From Parasulfuritortus sp036391875 (GTDB lineage: Bacteria; Pseudomonadota; Gammaproteobacteria; Burkholderiales; Thiobacillaceae), in the NCBI GenBank assembly GCA_036391875.1, contig DASVZA010000030.1, forward strand, positions 1-64,000: DNA of 64,000 nt, read 5' to 3'. The position numbers and the translations under genes are program-made. Shown here one piece after another: positions 8,186 through 15,552 of this stretch; positions within the stretch are counted from its first letter, which is position 1; each line of letters begins with the position of its first letter. Under the pieces are notes generated by a model. The model searched no databases and was not told where the DNA came from. It saw only the letters and a program-made list of their open reading frames with translations.

Positions 8186-8419
8186 TCACATACCGACCAG
8201 CTGCGCGTGCAGCTGCCGGTCCCGGAAGACGTGCAGGATGTCGGCGGCACGTACCACGGCCGAGTCGTAGACCACCATGAGCAGGTGCGTGCGCTCGGGC
8301 CGGTGACCCACCGACACGATGCCCGGGTCCTTGCGGATGGTCTGTTCCAGTTCGGCGAGGGTCGAGTCATCGACGTTCTCGTCGAGGTGTACGATGATTT
8401 CGTTCAGTGCTGCGCTCAT
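8186..8419 (-). CDS. Small ferredoxin-like (HMA-fold) protein without metal-binding CxxC
   Basis: A 77-residue protein whose strand/helix pattern (NEIIVHLDENVDDSTLAELE, then GIVSVGHR, HLLMVVYD, ADILHVFRDRQLHAQLV) suggests the beta-alpha-beta-beta-alpha-beta fold of heavy-metal-associated domains. It has no cysteine, so it cannot bind copper the usual way. The ATG at 8417-8419 follows an ideal AGGAGG site; the longer open frame is not needed. It is probably the first gene of a two-gene unit with the methyltransferase downstream. Function unknown. Confidence 0.7.
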   Translation of the reverse strand: MSAALNEIIVHLDENVDDSTLAELEQTIRKDPGIVSVGHRPERTHLLMVVYDSAVVRAADILHVFRDRQLHAQLVGM

Positions 8420-8527
8420 GATCGTTCCTCCTGGTCTGCTGCATTGCGTGAATTGGGCAACCACCGATGAGTGCGATCGGCAGGCGATTGCCTACTATCA
8501 GGCTAGAGACGCAAGAGGACCGATACC

Positions 8528-9547
8528 ATGATCGAAACGCAGGGAATCTTGTCCGAAACGCCGAGCATGGGTTCACCGGACGTGTTGTCGGACCTGCTCG
8601 CCGGCATGCATCTGTCCGGCGTCGTCCTGTTCCGCACCGAGTTCCGGGAACCGTGGGGACTGCTGTCGCCGAATGCCGAACAGATGGCGCGCCTGCTGCC
8701 ATTCCGTACCGAGTACATCATTCCCTTCCATATCGTCGCCGCCGGCGGTTGCTGGGTGGACGTGAAGGAAACGCAACGGGTCTGGCTCGAGGCGGGCGAC
8801 GCGGTGTTGCTGCCCTACGGCGACCAGCATGGCCTGCGCGGTCAACAAGCGGCGGAGAAGGTGCCCGCCGAACATCTGCTGCCCGCACCGCCGTGGCCGG
8901 AACGGCTGCTGGTCGCGCATGGCGGCGACGGCGGGCGCACCGACCTCATCTGCGGCTTCCTGCAGTGCGACGAGTTGTTATTTCATCCGCTGCTGCGTTA
9001 CCTGCCGGTACTCATGCCGGTCAAGCCCGGCCAGGAGCCCGCCAATGCCTGGCTCGCCGCCACCATCCGGCACACGATCGAGGAAGCGGGGCATGGCGAT
9101 CCGGGCCGGCGCACCATGCTGTCGCGTCTGACCGAGTTGATGTTCGTGGAGATCCTGCGTGCCCACATGCGCGGCCTGTCGTCCGAGGACATCGGCTGGT
9201 TCGCGGCGGTCAACGACCCGGTGGTGGGGCCGGCGCTGAGGTGCTTGCACGCCGCGCCGCTGGACGCCTGGAGCGTTGACTTGCTGGCGCGCCGCGTCGG
9301 CGTCTCGCGTACGGTGCTGGCGGAGCGCTTCAAGCATTTCCTGGCGACGCCGCCGATGCAGTACCTGTCAGGCTGGCGACTGCAGCTTGCCGCCCAGCGT
9401 CTGAAGACGTCGAATATGCCGATCAAGGCCGTCGCGGAGAGCGCCGGCTACGAGACCGAGGCCGCCTTCAGCCGCGCCTTCAAGCGCCATTTCGGCGCGG
9501 CCCCCGGCGATTGGCGCAAGCGGCAGGGCAAGAACTCAGGAGCGTGA
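8528..9547 (+). CDS. AraC-family transcriptional regulator with N-terminal cupin domain
   Basis: The 339-residue protein has an N-terminal cupin-type sensor (about 20-200: PFHIVAAGGCWVDV and the metal-poor GDAVLLPYGDQHGL turn). Two C-terminal helix-turn-helix motifs of AraC/XylS type follow (about 235-335: LARRVGVSRTVLAERF and IKAVAESAGYETEAAFSRAF). Such AraC_binding/Cupin_6 regulators usually control a neighbouring oxidoreductase or detoxification operon. Here the divergent HMA-fold/methyltransferase pair across a 108-bp gap is the likely target. AGAGG lies about ten bases before the ATG. The effector is unknown. Confidence 0.88.
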   Translation: MIETQGILSETPSMGSPDVLSDLLAGMHLSGVVLFRTEFREPWGLLSPNAEQMARLLPFRTEYIIPFHIVAAGGCWVDVKETQRVWLEAGDAVLLPYGDQHGLRGQQAAEKVPAEHLLPAPPWPERLLVAHGGDGGRTDLICGFLQCDELLFHPLLRYLPVLMPVKPGQEPANAWLAATIRHTIEEAGHGDPGRRTMLSRLTELMFVEILRAHMRGLSSEDIGWFAAVNDPVVGPALRCLHAAPLDAWSVDLLARRVGVSRTVLAERFKHFLATPPMQYLSGWRLQLAAQRLKTSNMPIKAVAESAGYETEAAFSRAFKRHFGAAPGDWRKRQGKNSGA

Positions 9548-9606
9548 CGGGATCGGCCGGGCGGGGACGGCCGGCTGAAGGGTGCCCGGTGTGGCCCCGG
9601 GACGAG

Positions 9607-10215
9607 TCAGCGGTATTCGACCAGCTCGGACAGCGGCAGGCGAAGCTTCTCGTGCGCCGGCTCGGCGCAATAGCCGAAGGGCAGGATGAGGGCGATTTCG
9701 TAGCGGTCGCCTTCGAGGCCCAGGATCTTCTTCACCGGGTCGGCCAGGAAACCGCCGATGGCGCAGGAATCGAGGCCGACGGCGGTCGCGGCGGTCATCA
9801 TGTTGGCGGCGGCGATGTGGCACTGGGTGACGCTCCAGGCCTTGACGTCGGTGTTGGCGTGGAAGCCGCGATAGTTCTCCATGGCCATGGCCAGGGCGTC
9901 GCCCGGGTATTCGCGCGCCATCAGCTGCTTGATGTAATCGGAATCCGGGTCCATGTCGGCGATCTTGGCCAGGATCACCACCACGGCGCTGGCGTTGCCG
10001 ACCTGCGGCTGGTTGAAGCAGGCGCCTTGCAGGGCGGCCTTTTCCTCGGGCTTGGTCACCACCACGAACTTCCAGTGCTCGAGGCCGAAGGAGGAGGGCG
10101 ACAGCCGGCCGGCTTCGAGGATGATGTCCAGGTCCTCGCGGGCGATGGCCCGGTCGGCCTGGAAGGCATGGCAGGCGTAGCGGCGGCGGAATATGTCCAG
10201 GATGGCGTTTTTCAT
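9607..10215 (-). CDS. Nitroreductase-family NAD(P)H-dependent FMN oxidoreductase
   Basis: The 202-residue protein has the nitroreductase signature at both ends: ILDIFRRRYACHAF (FMN phosphate-binding arginines) and SPSSFGLEHWKFVVV near the N-terminus, and a C-terminal GLEGDRYEIALILPFGY stretch. This NfsB-like group reduces nitroaromatics and quinones with NAD(P)H as FMN-bound homodimers; the physiological substrate is usually unknown. It appears monocistronic, with its own upstream region containing a 15-bp palindrome next to a TAGAAT -10-like hexamer. Confidence 0.88.
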   Translation of the reverse strand: MKNAILDIFRRRYACHAFQADRAIAREDLDIILEAGRLSPSSFGLEHWKFVVVTKPEEKAALQGACFNQPQVGNASAVVVILAKIADMDPDSDYIKQLMAREYPGDALAMAMENYRGFHANTDVKAWSVTQCHIAAANMMTAATAVGLDSCAIGGFLADPVKKILGLEGDRYEIALILPFGYCAEPAHEKLRLPLSELVEYR

Positions 10216-10249
10216 GTTGAGCGGGGATTGTGCAATTTCGCCATTCTAT

Positions 10250-10264
10250 CCCGACTCGGTCGGG
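10250..10264 (-). promoter_or_regulatory. Candidate operator upstream of the nitroreductase gene
   Basis: CCCGAC-N3-GTCGGG is a perfect 6-bp inverted repeat lying immediately upstream of TAGAAT (minus strand, 10249-10244) and about 35 bp before the nitroreductase start. A repressor bound here would overlap the promoter spacer. No regulator is identified. Confidence 0.3.
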
Positions 10265-10336
10265 CGGCTCGACCCTGAGCGCGAAGGGGATGATGCGAGG
10301 CGCCGTCCCCGTGCGATATGTAAGGGCCGGGCAGGA

Positions 10337-10657
10337 TCAATCCCAGCGGTCGTCCCTGACTTCAACCCAGCCGGCTTCGACGCGCGTCGGCAAAGGCGCG
10401 ATCGGTTCGTAGGCGGGCGGTGCGGTGACCATGCCGGTGCGGATGTCGAAGCGGGCGCCGTGGCGGGGGCAGACGATCTCGCAGCCGTCCAGTTCGCCGC
10501 CGGCCAGGTCGCCGCCGTCGTGGCTGCAGAGATCCTCGATGGCGTAGAAGGCGCCGCCCAGGTTGAAGACAAGGACCCATTCGCCGTCCAGTTCGACCCG
10601 ACGGCGGCTGCCGGGCGGGAATTCGGCGAGCGGGGCGACGCGCGACCAGTCCGCCAT
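10337..10657 (-). CDS. Rieske [2Fe-2S] ferredoxin of the SUF operon
   Basis: A 106-residue soluble Rieske-type ferredoxin with both cluster motifs: C44-x-H46 (CSHDGGDL) and C63-x2-H66 (CPRHGARFD). This is the NirD/dioxygenase-ferredoxin type, without a membrane anchor. It is the last gene of the suf operon, its ATG overlapping the stop of sufT (TGATG), and that position is common in proteobacterial SUF operons. It may be a client, an electron donor, or part of cluster assembly; its exact role is not established from sequence. Confidence 0.9.
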   Translation of the reverse strand: MADWSRVAPLAEFPPGSRRRVELDGEWVLVFNLGGAFYAIEDLCSHDGGDLAGGELDGCEIVCPRHGARFDIRTGMVTAPPAYEPIAPLPTRVEAGWVEVRDDRWD

Positions 10658-10998
10658 CAGACCAGCCCCAGTTCCAGGCGGGCCGCCTCGCTGATCCGGC
10701 TGGCGTCCCAGGGCGGCTCCCAGACCAGCTCGACCCGGGCGTCGGCGACGCCTTCGACCGCGGCGACCGCGGCCTCCACCTGGCCGGGGAAGGATTGCGC
10801 CACCGGACAGCCGGGCGCGGTCAGGGTCAGGCGGATGTCGACCCGGCCGGCTTCGTCGATGTCCAGGCCGTAGACCAGGCCCAGGTCGTAGATGTTGATC
10901 GGGATTTCCGGGTCGTGAATCCGGCGCAGGGCGGCGATCACCCGGACGCGCAGGCCGTCCTCGGGCCGTTTTTCGTGAAGCAGGCCGAGCAGGTTCAT
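10657..10998 (-). CDS. sufT: SufT-like MIP18-family (DUF59) Fe-S maturation factor
   Basis: The 113-residue protein is a MIP18/DUF59 domain (VIAALRRIHDPEIPINIYDLGLVY trimmed here to its core DPEIPINIYDLGLVY) with the conserved reactive cysteine C64 in LTAPGCPVAQ and the C-terminal WEPPWDASRIS. SufT proteins help mature Fe-S proteins under high demand. The ATG at 10996-10998 overlaps the sufU stop (ATGA). The long open frame upstream is out-of-frame sufU and was excluded. Confidence 0.9.
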   Translation of the reverse strand: MNLLGLLHEKRPEDGLRVRVIAALRRIHDPEIPINIYDLGLVYGLDIDEAGRVDIRLTLTAPGCPVAQSFPGQVEAAVAAVEGVADARVELVWEPPWDASRISEAARLELGLV

Positions 10999-11486
10999 GG
11001 CGCGCCGCTCGTCTCGGGTTGCGGGCACCAGGCCACCTCGTCGTCGGTGGTCACGGTCTCGGTCCGGTTTTCCAGGGCCGCCTTGAGGGTGTGCCAGGCC
11101 AGGGTGGCGCATTTCACCCGCATCGGGAATTCCTTCACCCCGGCCAGCACCTTGAGCTTGCCGACGCCGTCGGCCGGGCCGTCCTCGGCCAGCAGGGCGT
11201 GGACTTTTTCGAATAGCCGCTCGACCTCTTCGAGCGGGCGGCCCTCGATGGCCTCGGTCATCATCGAGGCGGAGGCCATCGATATGGCGCAGCCGGCGCC
11301 CTCGAAGCCGATCTTGGCGATCCGGCCGTCCTCCACCTTGAGATGCACTTTCACCTCGTCGTTGCACAAGGGGTTGAAGCCGTGGGCGTGATGATCGCAG
11401 CCGGGCGGGTTTTCCGGGTAGTGGCGCGGGTGGCGGTTGTGCTCCAGGATCACTTCCTCATAGAGGCTGCGCAGGTCGTCGTTCAT
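10995..11486 (-). CDS. sufU: SufU/IscU-like Fe-S scaffold or sulfur-transfer protein
   Basis: A 163-residue U-type protein with the three conserved cysteines C41 (NPLCNDEV), C66 (GAGCAISMAS) and C126 (RVKCATLAW). SufU normally accepts sulfur from SufS. In this operon sufS is missing: the sufD stop overlaps the sufU start by four bases (ATG at 11484-11486), leaving no room for it. The sulfur donor must come from elsewhere, for example an IscS-type desulfurase. The C-terminal extension (TTDDEVAWCPQPETSGAP) adds a fourth cysteine. Confidence 0.93.
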   Translation of the reverse strand: MNDDLRSLYEEVILEHNRHPRHYPENPPGCDHHAHGFNPLCNDEVKVHLKVEDGRIAKIGFEGAGCAISMASASMMTEAIEGRPLEEVERLFEKVHALLAEDGPADGVGKLKVLAGVKEFPMRVKCATLAWHTLKAALENRTETVTTDDEVAWCPQPETSGAP

Positions 11487-12748
11487 GAGCGTTCCTCCTT
11501 GTCGGTCCGGTGGCTCAAAGCGGCCCGCAGGCCGGGCATGAGCCAGTCGCGCAGGTGGCAGTCGTCGAGCAGGCCGAGCGCCTCGTTGGCGAAGCCCTCC
11601 AGCAGCAGCCGGCGGGCGGCCGCTTCGTCGATGCCCCGGCTGCGCAGGTAGAACAGGGCGTCGGTGTCGAGCTGGCCGACGCTGGCGCCGTGGCTGCATT
11701 TCACGTCGTCGGCGTAGATCTCCAGGCGCGGCATGGCGTCGATCTCGGCCTGGCGGGACAGCAGCAGGCCCTTGCAGTTCTGGTTGGCGTCGGTCCGGTG
11801 GGCGTCGTGGCCGACCACGACGTGGCCGTCGAACACCGCCCGGCCCCGGCCGTCGGCTAGGCCGCGATAGACGATGCGGCTGGTGGTGTCGGGGACGTGG
11901 TGGCCGATGCGCAGGCGTAGATCGGCATGGCGCCGGCCGTCGGTCAGGTCGACGCCGTCGATGCGGACCGCGGCACCGGGACCGTCGAGCATGGCGACCA
12001 GGTCGTGGCGGGTCAGGAGGCCGTCCAGGCCGATGTGCAGGGCGCGGTATTCGCTGTCCTTGCCGAGGCGGACGGCGGTCAGACCGGTATGGGTGGCGGT
12101 CGCGCCTTCCTGCACGACCCGGATATGAGTGAGGCGGGCGCCTTCGCCCAGCACGATTTCGCTGACGGCGTTCTGCCAGTAGGGCTGGTCGGTCTGGCCC
12201 AGGTAGTGTTCGACCAATACGGCCTCGGCGCCGCTTTCCAGCACGGCCAGGGTGCGCGGATGGAGCATGGCGTCGGCCTCGCCGGCGCCGTAGACGGCGA
12301 AGATCGGCATCGCCAGCCGCTCGTTGGCCGGCAGGTAGACGCGAGCGCCGTCCTGCCAGAGGGCCAGGTTGAGGCTGGCCAGGGCGCCGTTGCCGGCGAC
12401 CCGGCCCAGATGTTCGTGCACGGCCTGGGTGTCGTGCCAGTGGTGCAGGGTGCCGGCGAACTGGTTGCTGAGGTAGGTGCCGTGGCAGGCCAGTTGGCCG
12501 TTCTGGAACAGCAGGACGTGGCCGGGGTAGGCGGTGACGTCCGGGCAGACCGACTCGCTGCCTTCGGTCGCGGGCGGATGCAGCTTGGCCCGCTCCAGGT
12601 GGTCAAGCGAGGTGTATTTCCAGGCTTCCTGCCGCTTGTCCGGCAGGCCGGCAGTCAGGAAGCGGTCCAGGGCGTCGTGGCGGTCGCCGGCCAGCCAGTC
12701 GGGCTGGTCGATGCGGGTCAGGGCTTCGCTGTAGTCGGTGACGGTCAT
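11483..12748 (-). CDS. sufD: Fe-S cluster assembly protein SufD
   Basis: SufD (421 residues) forms the SufBC2D scaffold. Its right-handed parallel beta-helix is visible as the repetitive middle region (about 150-330). The C-terminal signature KCSHGASVGQLDTDALFYLR and the following SRGIDEAAARRLLLEGFANE helices bind SufC. The N-terminus is helical with a tryptophan-rich segment (EAWKYTSLDHLERAKL). It overlaps sufC by four bases upstream and sufU by four bases downstream, so the genes are tightly coupled. Confidence 0.95.
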   Translation of the reverse strand: MTVTDYSEALTRIDQPDWLAGDRHDALDRFLTAGLPDKRQEAWKYTSLDHLERAKLHPPATEGSESVCPDVTAYPGHVLLFQNGQLACHGTYLSNQFAGTLHHWHDTQAVHEHLGRVAGNGALASLNLALWQDGARVYLPANERLAMPIFAVYGAGEADAMLHPRTLAVLESGAEAVLVEHYLGQTDQPYWQNAVSEIVLGEGARLTHIRVVQEGATATHTGLTAVRLGKDSEYRALHIGLDGLLTRHDLVAMLDGPGAAVRIDGVDLTDGRRHADLRLRIGHHVPDTTSRIVYRGLADGRGRAVFDGHVVVGHDAHRTDANQNCKGLLLSRQAEIDAMPRLEIYADDVKCSHGASVGQLDTDALFYLRSRGIDEAAARRLLLEGFANEALGLLDDCHLRDWLMPGLRAALSHRTDKEERS

Positions 12749-13512
12749 GGCTTGGCCTCTTCGCTTTCATCGACGTCGTCGACCCAGGCATAGCCGCGCT
12801 GCTCGAGTTCCAGGGCCAGTTCCCGGTTGCCGGACATCGCGATGCGGCCGTCGGCCAGGACGTGGACCCGGTCCGGCACGATGTGGTCGAGCAGGCGCTG
12901 GTAGTGGGTCACCAGGACGATGGCGCGGTCGGGGCTGCGCAGGGCGTTGACGCCGCGCGCCACCACCTTGAGGGCGTCGATGTCGAGTCCGGAATCGGTT
13001 TCGTCGAGGATGGCCAGGCGCGGCTCGAGCACGGCCATCTGCAGGATTTCGTTGCGTTTCTTCTCGCCGCCGGAAAAGCCCTCGTTGAGCGAGCGGTAGA
13101 GGAAGGCGTCGTCCATCTCGAGCAGGGCCAGCTTGCCTTTGACGTGTTCCAGGAAGTCGATCGCGTCCAGTTCGGGCTCGCCCCGCTCGCGGCGCACGCC
13201 GTTCAGCGCGGTGCGCAGAAACTGGATGTTGGACACGCCGGGGATCTCCAGCGGGTACTGGAAGGCCAGGAACATTCCGGCCCGGGCGCGCTGCTCAGGC
13301 GGCAACTGGAACAGGTCGCGATCGAGGTAATGAACGCTGCCCTGGGTGACTTCGTAACCCGCCCGTCCGGCCAGGACCTGGGCCAGGGTGCTCTTGCCCG
13401 AGCCGTTCGGACCCATGATGGCGTGCACCTCGCCCGGCATCACGTCGAGATCGATGCCCTTGAGGATGGGCTTGCCACCTACCGATACGTGCAGATTGCT
13501 GATGTGCAGCAT
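12745..13512 (-). CDS. sufC: Fe-S cluster assembly ATPase SufC
   Basis: SufC (255 residues) is the ABC-type ATPase that drives conformational change in SufBC2D. Walker A is GPNGSGKST (34-42), the signature is SGGEKKRNE, and Walker B reads LAILDETDSGLD, the SufC-specific DETDSGLD form. The switch histidine is in VLVTHYQRLLDHI. AAGGAG precedes the ATG. It lies 13 bp after sufB and overlaps sufD by four bases. Confidence 0.97.
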   Translation of the reverse strand: MLHISNLHVSVGGKPILKGIDLDVMPGEVHAIMGPNGSGKSTLAQVLAGRAGYEVTQGSVHYLDRDLFQLPPEQRARAGMFLAFQYPLEIPGVSNIQFLRTALNGVRRERGEPELDAIDFLEHVKGKLALLEMDDAFLYRSLNEGFSGGEKKRNEILQMAVLEPRLAILDETDSGLDIDALKVVARGVNALRSPDRAIVLVTHYQRLLDHIVPDRVHVLADGRIAMSGNRELALELEQRGYAWVDDVDESEEAKP

Positions 13513-13525
13513 GGCGTTCTCCTTT

Positions 13526-14965
13526 TCAGCCCACGGCGCCTTCGAGGCTCACGGCCAGCAGCTTCCTGGCTTCCACCGCGAATTCCATGGGCAGTTCCTT
13601 GAATACTTCCTTGCAGAAGCCGTTGACGATCAGGGCGACCGCATCTTCCTCGGTCAGGCCGCGGCTGCGCAGGTAGAACAGCTGGTCTTCCCCGATTCGA
13701 GACGTGGTGGCCTCGTGCTCGACCGTCGCGCCCGGTTCCTTGACCTCGATGTAGGGGAAGGTGTGGGCGGCGCAGTCCGGGCTCATCAGCAGGGAGTCGC
13801 ACTGGCTGTGGTTGCGGGCGCCTTCGGCACCTTTCAGCATCTTGACCAGGCCGCGGTAGGCGTTGCGGCCCCGGCCGGCTGAAATGCCTTTCGAGACGAT
13901 GGTGCTGCGGGTGTTCTTGCCGATGTGGACCATCTTGGTGCCGGTGTCGGCCTGCTGGTGATGGTTGGTCAGGGCCACCGAGTAGAACTCGCCTACCGAG
14001 TTGTCGCCGCGCAGGATGCAGCTCGGGTATTTCCAGGTGATGGCCGAGCCGGTCTCGACCTGGGTCCATGAGATGTGCGAGTTGTCGCCCCGGCATTCGC
14101 CGCGCTTGGTGACGAAGTTGTAGATGCCGCCCCGGCCCTCGGCGTCGCCGGGGTACCAGTTCTGCACCGTCGAGTACTTGATCCGGGCATCCTTCAGGGC
14201 GACCAGCTCGACCACGGCGGCGTGCAGCTGGTTCTCGTCGCGCTGCGGCGCGGTGCAGCCTTCCAGGTAGCTGACGTAGCTGCCCTCGTCGGCGACGATC
14301 AGGGTGCGCTCGAACTGGCCGGTGTCGCGGGCGTTGATGCGGAAGTAGGTGGACAGCTCCATCGGGCAGCGCACGCCCTTCGGGACATAGACGAACGAGC
14401 CGTCCGAGAACACCGCGGCATTGAGCGCGGCGAAGAAATTGTCGGTGTAGGGCACCACAGAGCCGAGGTATTCCCGGACCAGGTCGGGGTACGACTGCAC
14501 GGCCTCGGAGAACGGGCAGAAGATCACGCCCATGCTCATCAGCTTGTCCTTGAAGGTAGTGGCGACCGAGACCGAGTCGAACACCGCGTCGACCGCGACG
14601 CCGGCCAGCGCTTCGCGTTCCTTGAGCGGGATGCCCAGCTTGTCGTAGGTGGCGAGCAGTTCGGGATCGACCTCGTCCAGGCTCTTCGGCCGCTTGGCGT
14701 TCTTGGGCGCAGCGAAGTAGCGGATGGCCTGGTAGTCGATGGCCGGGTAATGGACGGACGACCAGGTCGGTTCCTTCATGGTCAGCCAGTGGCGGTAGGC
14801 CTTGAGCCGCCAGTCGAGCATGAAGTCCGGTTCGTCCTTGCGGGCCGAGATGCGGCGGATGACCTCCTCGTCGAGGCCCATGGGCATCGTCTCCTGTTCG
14901 ATGTCGGTGACGAAACCCCAGCGGTAGGGCGTGTCGATGCGGCGTTGCAGGTCGTTGTTACCCAT
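13526..14965 (-). CDS. sufB: Fe-S cluster assembly protein SufB
   Basis: SufB (479 residues) is the main scaffold subunit on which the nascent cluster forms with SufC and SufD. The family-typical stretches are present: EPTWSSVHYPAIDYQAI near the N-terminus, VPKGVRCPMELSTYFRIN, the beta-helix core, and CDSLLMSPDCAAHTFPYI near the C-terminus. GAGGAGG precedes the ATG. The start overlaps the end of the regulator gene by eight bases, so regulator and scaffold are cotranscribed. Confidence 0.97.
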   Translation of the reverse strand: MGNNDLQRRIDTPYRWGFVTDIEQETMPMGLDEEVIRRISARKDEPDFMLDWRLKAYRHWLTMKEPTWSSVHYPAIDYQAIRYFAAPKNAKRPKSLDEVDPELLATYDKLGIPLKEREALAGVAVDAVFDSVSVATTFKDKLMSMGVIFCPFSEAVQSYPDLVREYLGSVVPYTDNFFAALNAAVFSDGSFVYVPKGVRCPMELSTYFRINARDTGQFERTLIVADEGSYVSYLEGCTAPQRDENQLHAAVVELVALKDARIKYSTVQNWYPGDAEGRGGIYNFVTKRGECRGDNSHISWTQVETGSAITWKYPSCILRGDNSVGEFYSVALTNHHQQADTGTKMVHIGKNTRSTIVSKGISAGRGRNAYRGLVKMLKGAEGARNHSQCDSLLMSPDCAAHTFPYIEVKEPGATVEHEATTSRIGEDQLFYLRSRGLTEEDAVALIVNGFCKEVFKELPMEFAVEARKLLAVSLEGAVG

Positions 14966-15389
14966 TGTCCATCCTCCTCAGTTTGGCCGGCGGGCGGGCC
15001 ATGTCGGCCAGGTTCATCAATGCCAGCGTCGCCTGGACGCGCTGGTTGACGTACCGCCAGTGGTCGCGGGTCAGGCAATCCTTCTCCAGGTCGCAGTGGC
15101 CGTTGGCCAGCGCACAGGCGGTCATCGCCACCGGCCCTTCGATGGCCGCGACCACGTCGGCCAGGGAAATGGCGGTCGGCGGCCGGGTCAGGCTGTAGCC
15201 GCCGCCGGCGCCGCGCAGGCTGTCGACCAGGCCGGCCCGGCCGAGCTTCTTCAGCAACGCGGCCACCGTGGGCTGGGGCAAGCCCAGTTCGACGGCCAGT
15301 TGCTGGGCGCTCACCCGGCGCTCCGGGCTGAGGCTCAGTTGCACCATCAGCACGGTGGCATAGTCGGTCAGCTTGGCGATACGCAGCAT
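14958..15389 (-). CDS. Rrf2-family SUF operon regulator
   Basis: The 143-residue protein is an IscR/Rrf2 winged-helix regulator. It has an N-terminal MLRIAKLTDYATVLMVQL helix, a recognition helix near LPQPTVAALLKKLGRAGLV, the wing SLRGAGGGYSLTR, and three ligand cysteines C92, C99 and C105 spaced as in Fe-S-binding Rrf2 proteins. It matches the group usually placed first in proteobacterial SUF operons. The ATG at 15387-15389 starts at the conserved MLRIAKLTDYA; the extra 61 codons upstream are unlike the family and span the promoter. It probably senses cluster status and represses its own operon. Confidence 0.93.
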   Translation of the reverse strand: MLRIAKLTDYATVLMVQLSLSPERRVSAQQLAVELGLPQPTVAALLKKLGRAGLVDSLRGAGGGYSLTRPPTAISLADVVAAIEGPVAMTACALANGHCDLEKDCLTRDHWRYVNQRVQATLALMNLADMARPPAKLRRMDNG

Positions 15390-15405
15390 GGCGGCTTCAT
15401 CAAAT

Positions 15406-15422
15406 AGGATCAATATAATCCT
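15406..15422. promoter_or_regulatory. Candidate Rrf2-regulator operator in the suf/dsrA divergent region
   Basis: AGGAT-N7-ATCCT is a perfect 5-bp inverted repeat 17 bp long. It covers a plausible minus-strand -10, TATATT (15417-15412), which follows TTTCCA after 16 bases. Binding by the Rrf2 regulator would repress suf. A half-site-like ATAGGA repeats at 15425-15430. Its effect on divergent dsrA is unknown. Confidence 0.4.
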
Positions 15423-15552
15423 GTATAGGACAATGGAAACGCACTGTCCAGCTGAGAGTGCATTTTTCCCGGCGAAATCGGGTGCATAAAAAAACTGGCA
15501 ATACTTGATTGATTTACTATGGTAATAGCTCGAATCCCGAGGAGGAAAATCC

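Noticed and set aside
15490..15520. Possible sigma-54 promoter (TGGCA) before dsrA
   Set aside because: The -12 GC element is missing at the required spacing, and no enhancer-like sites were seen.
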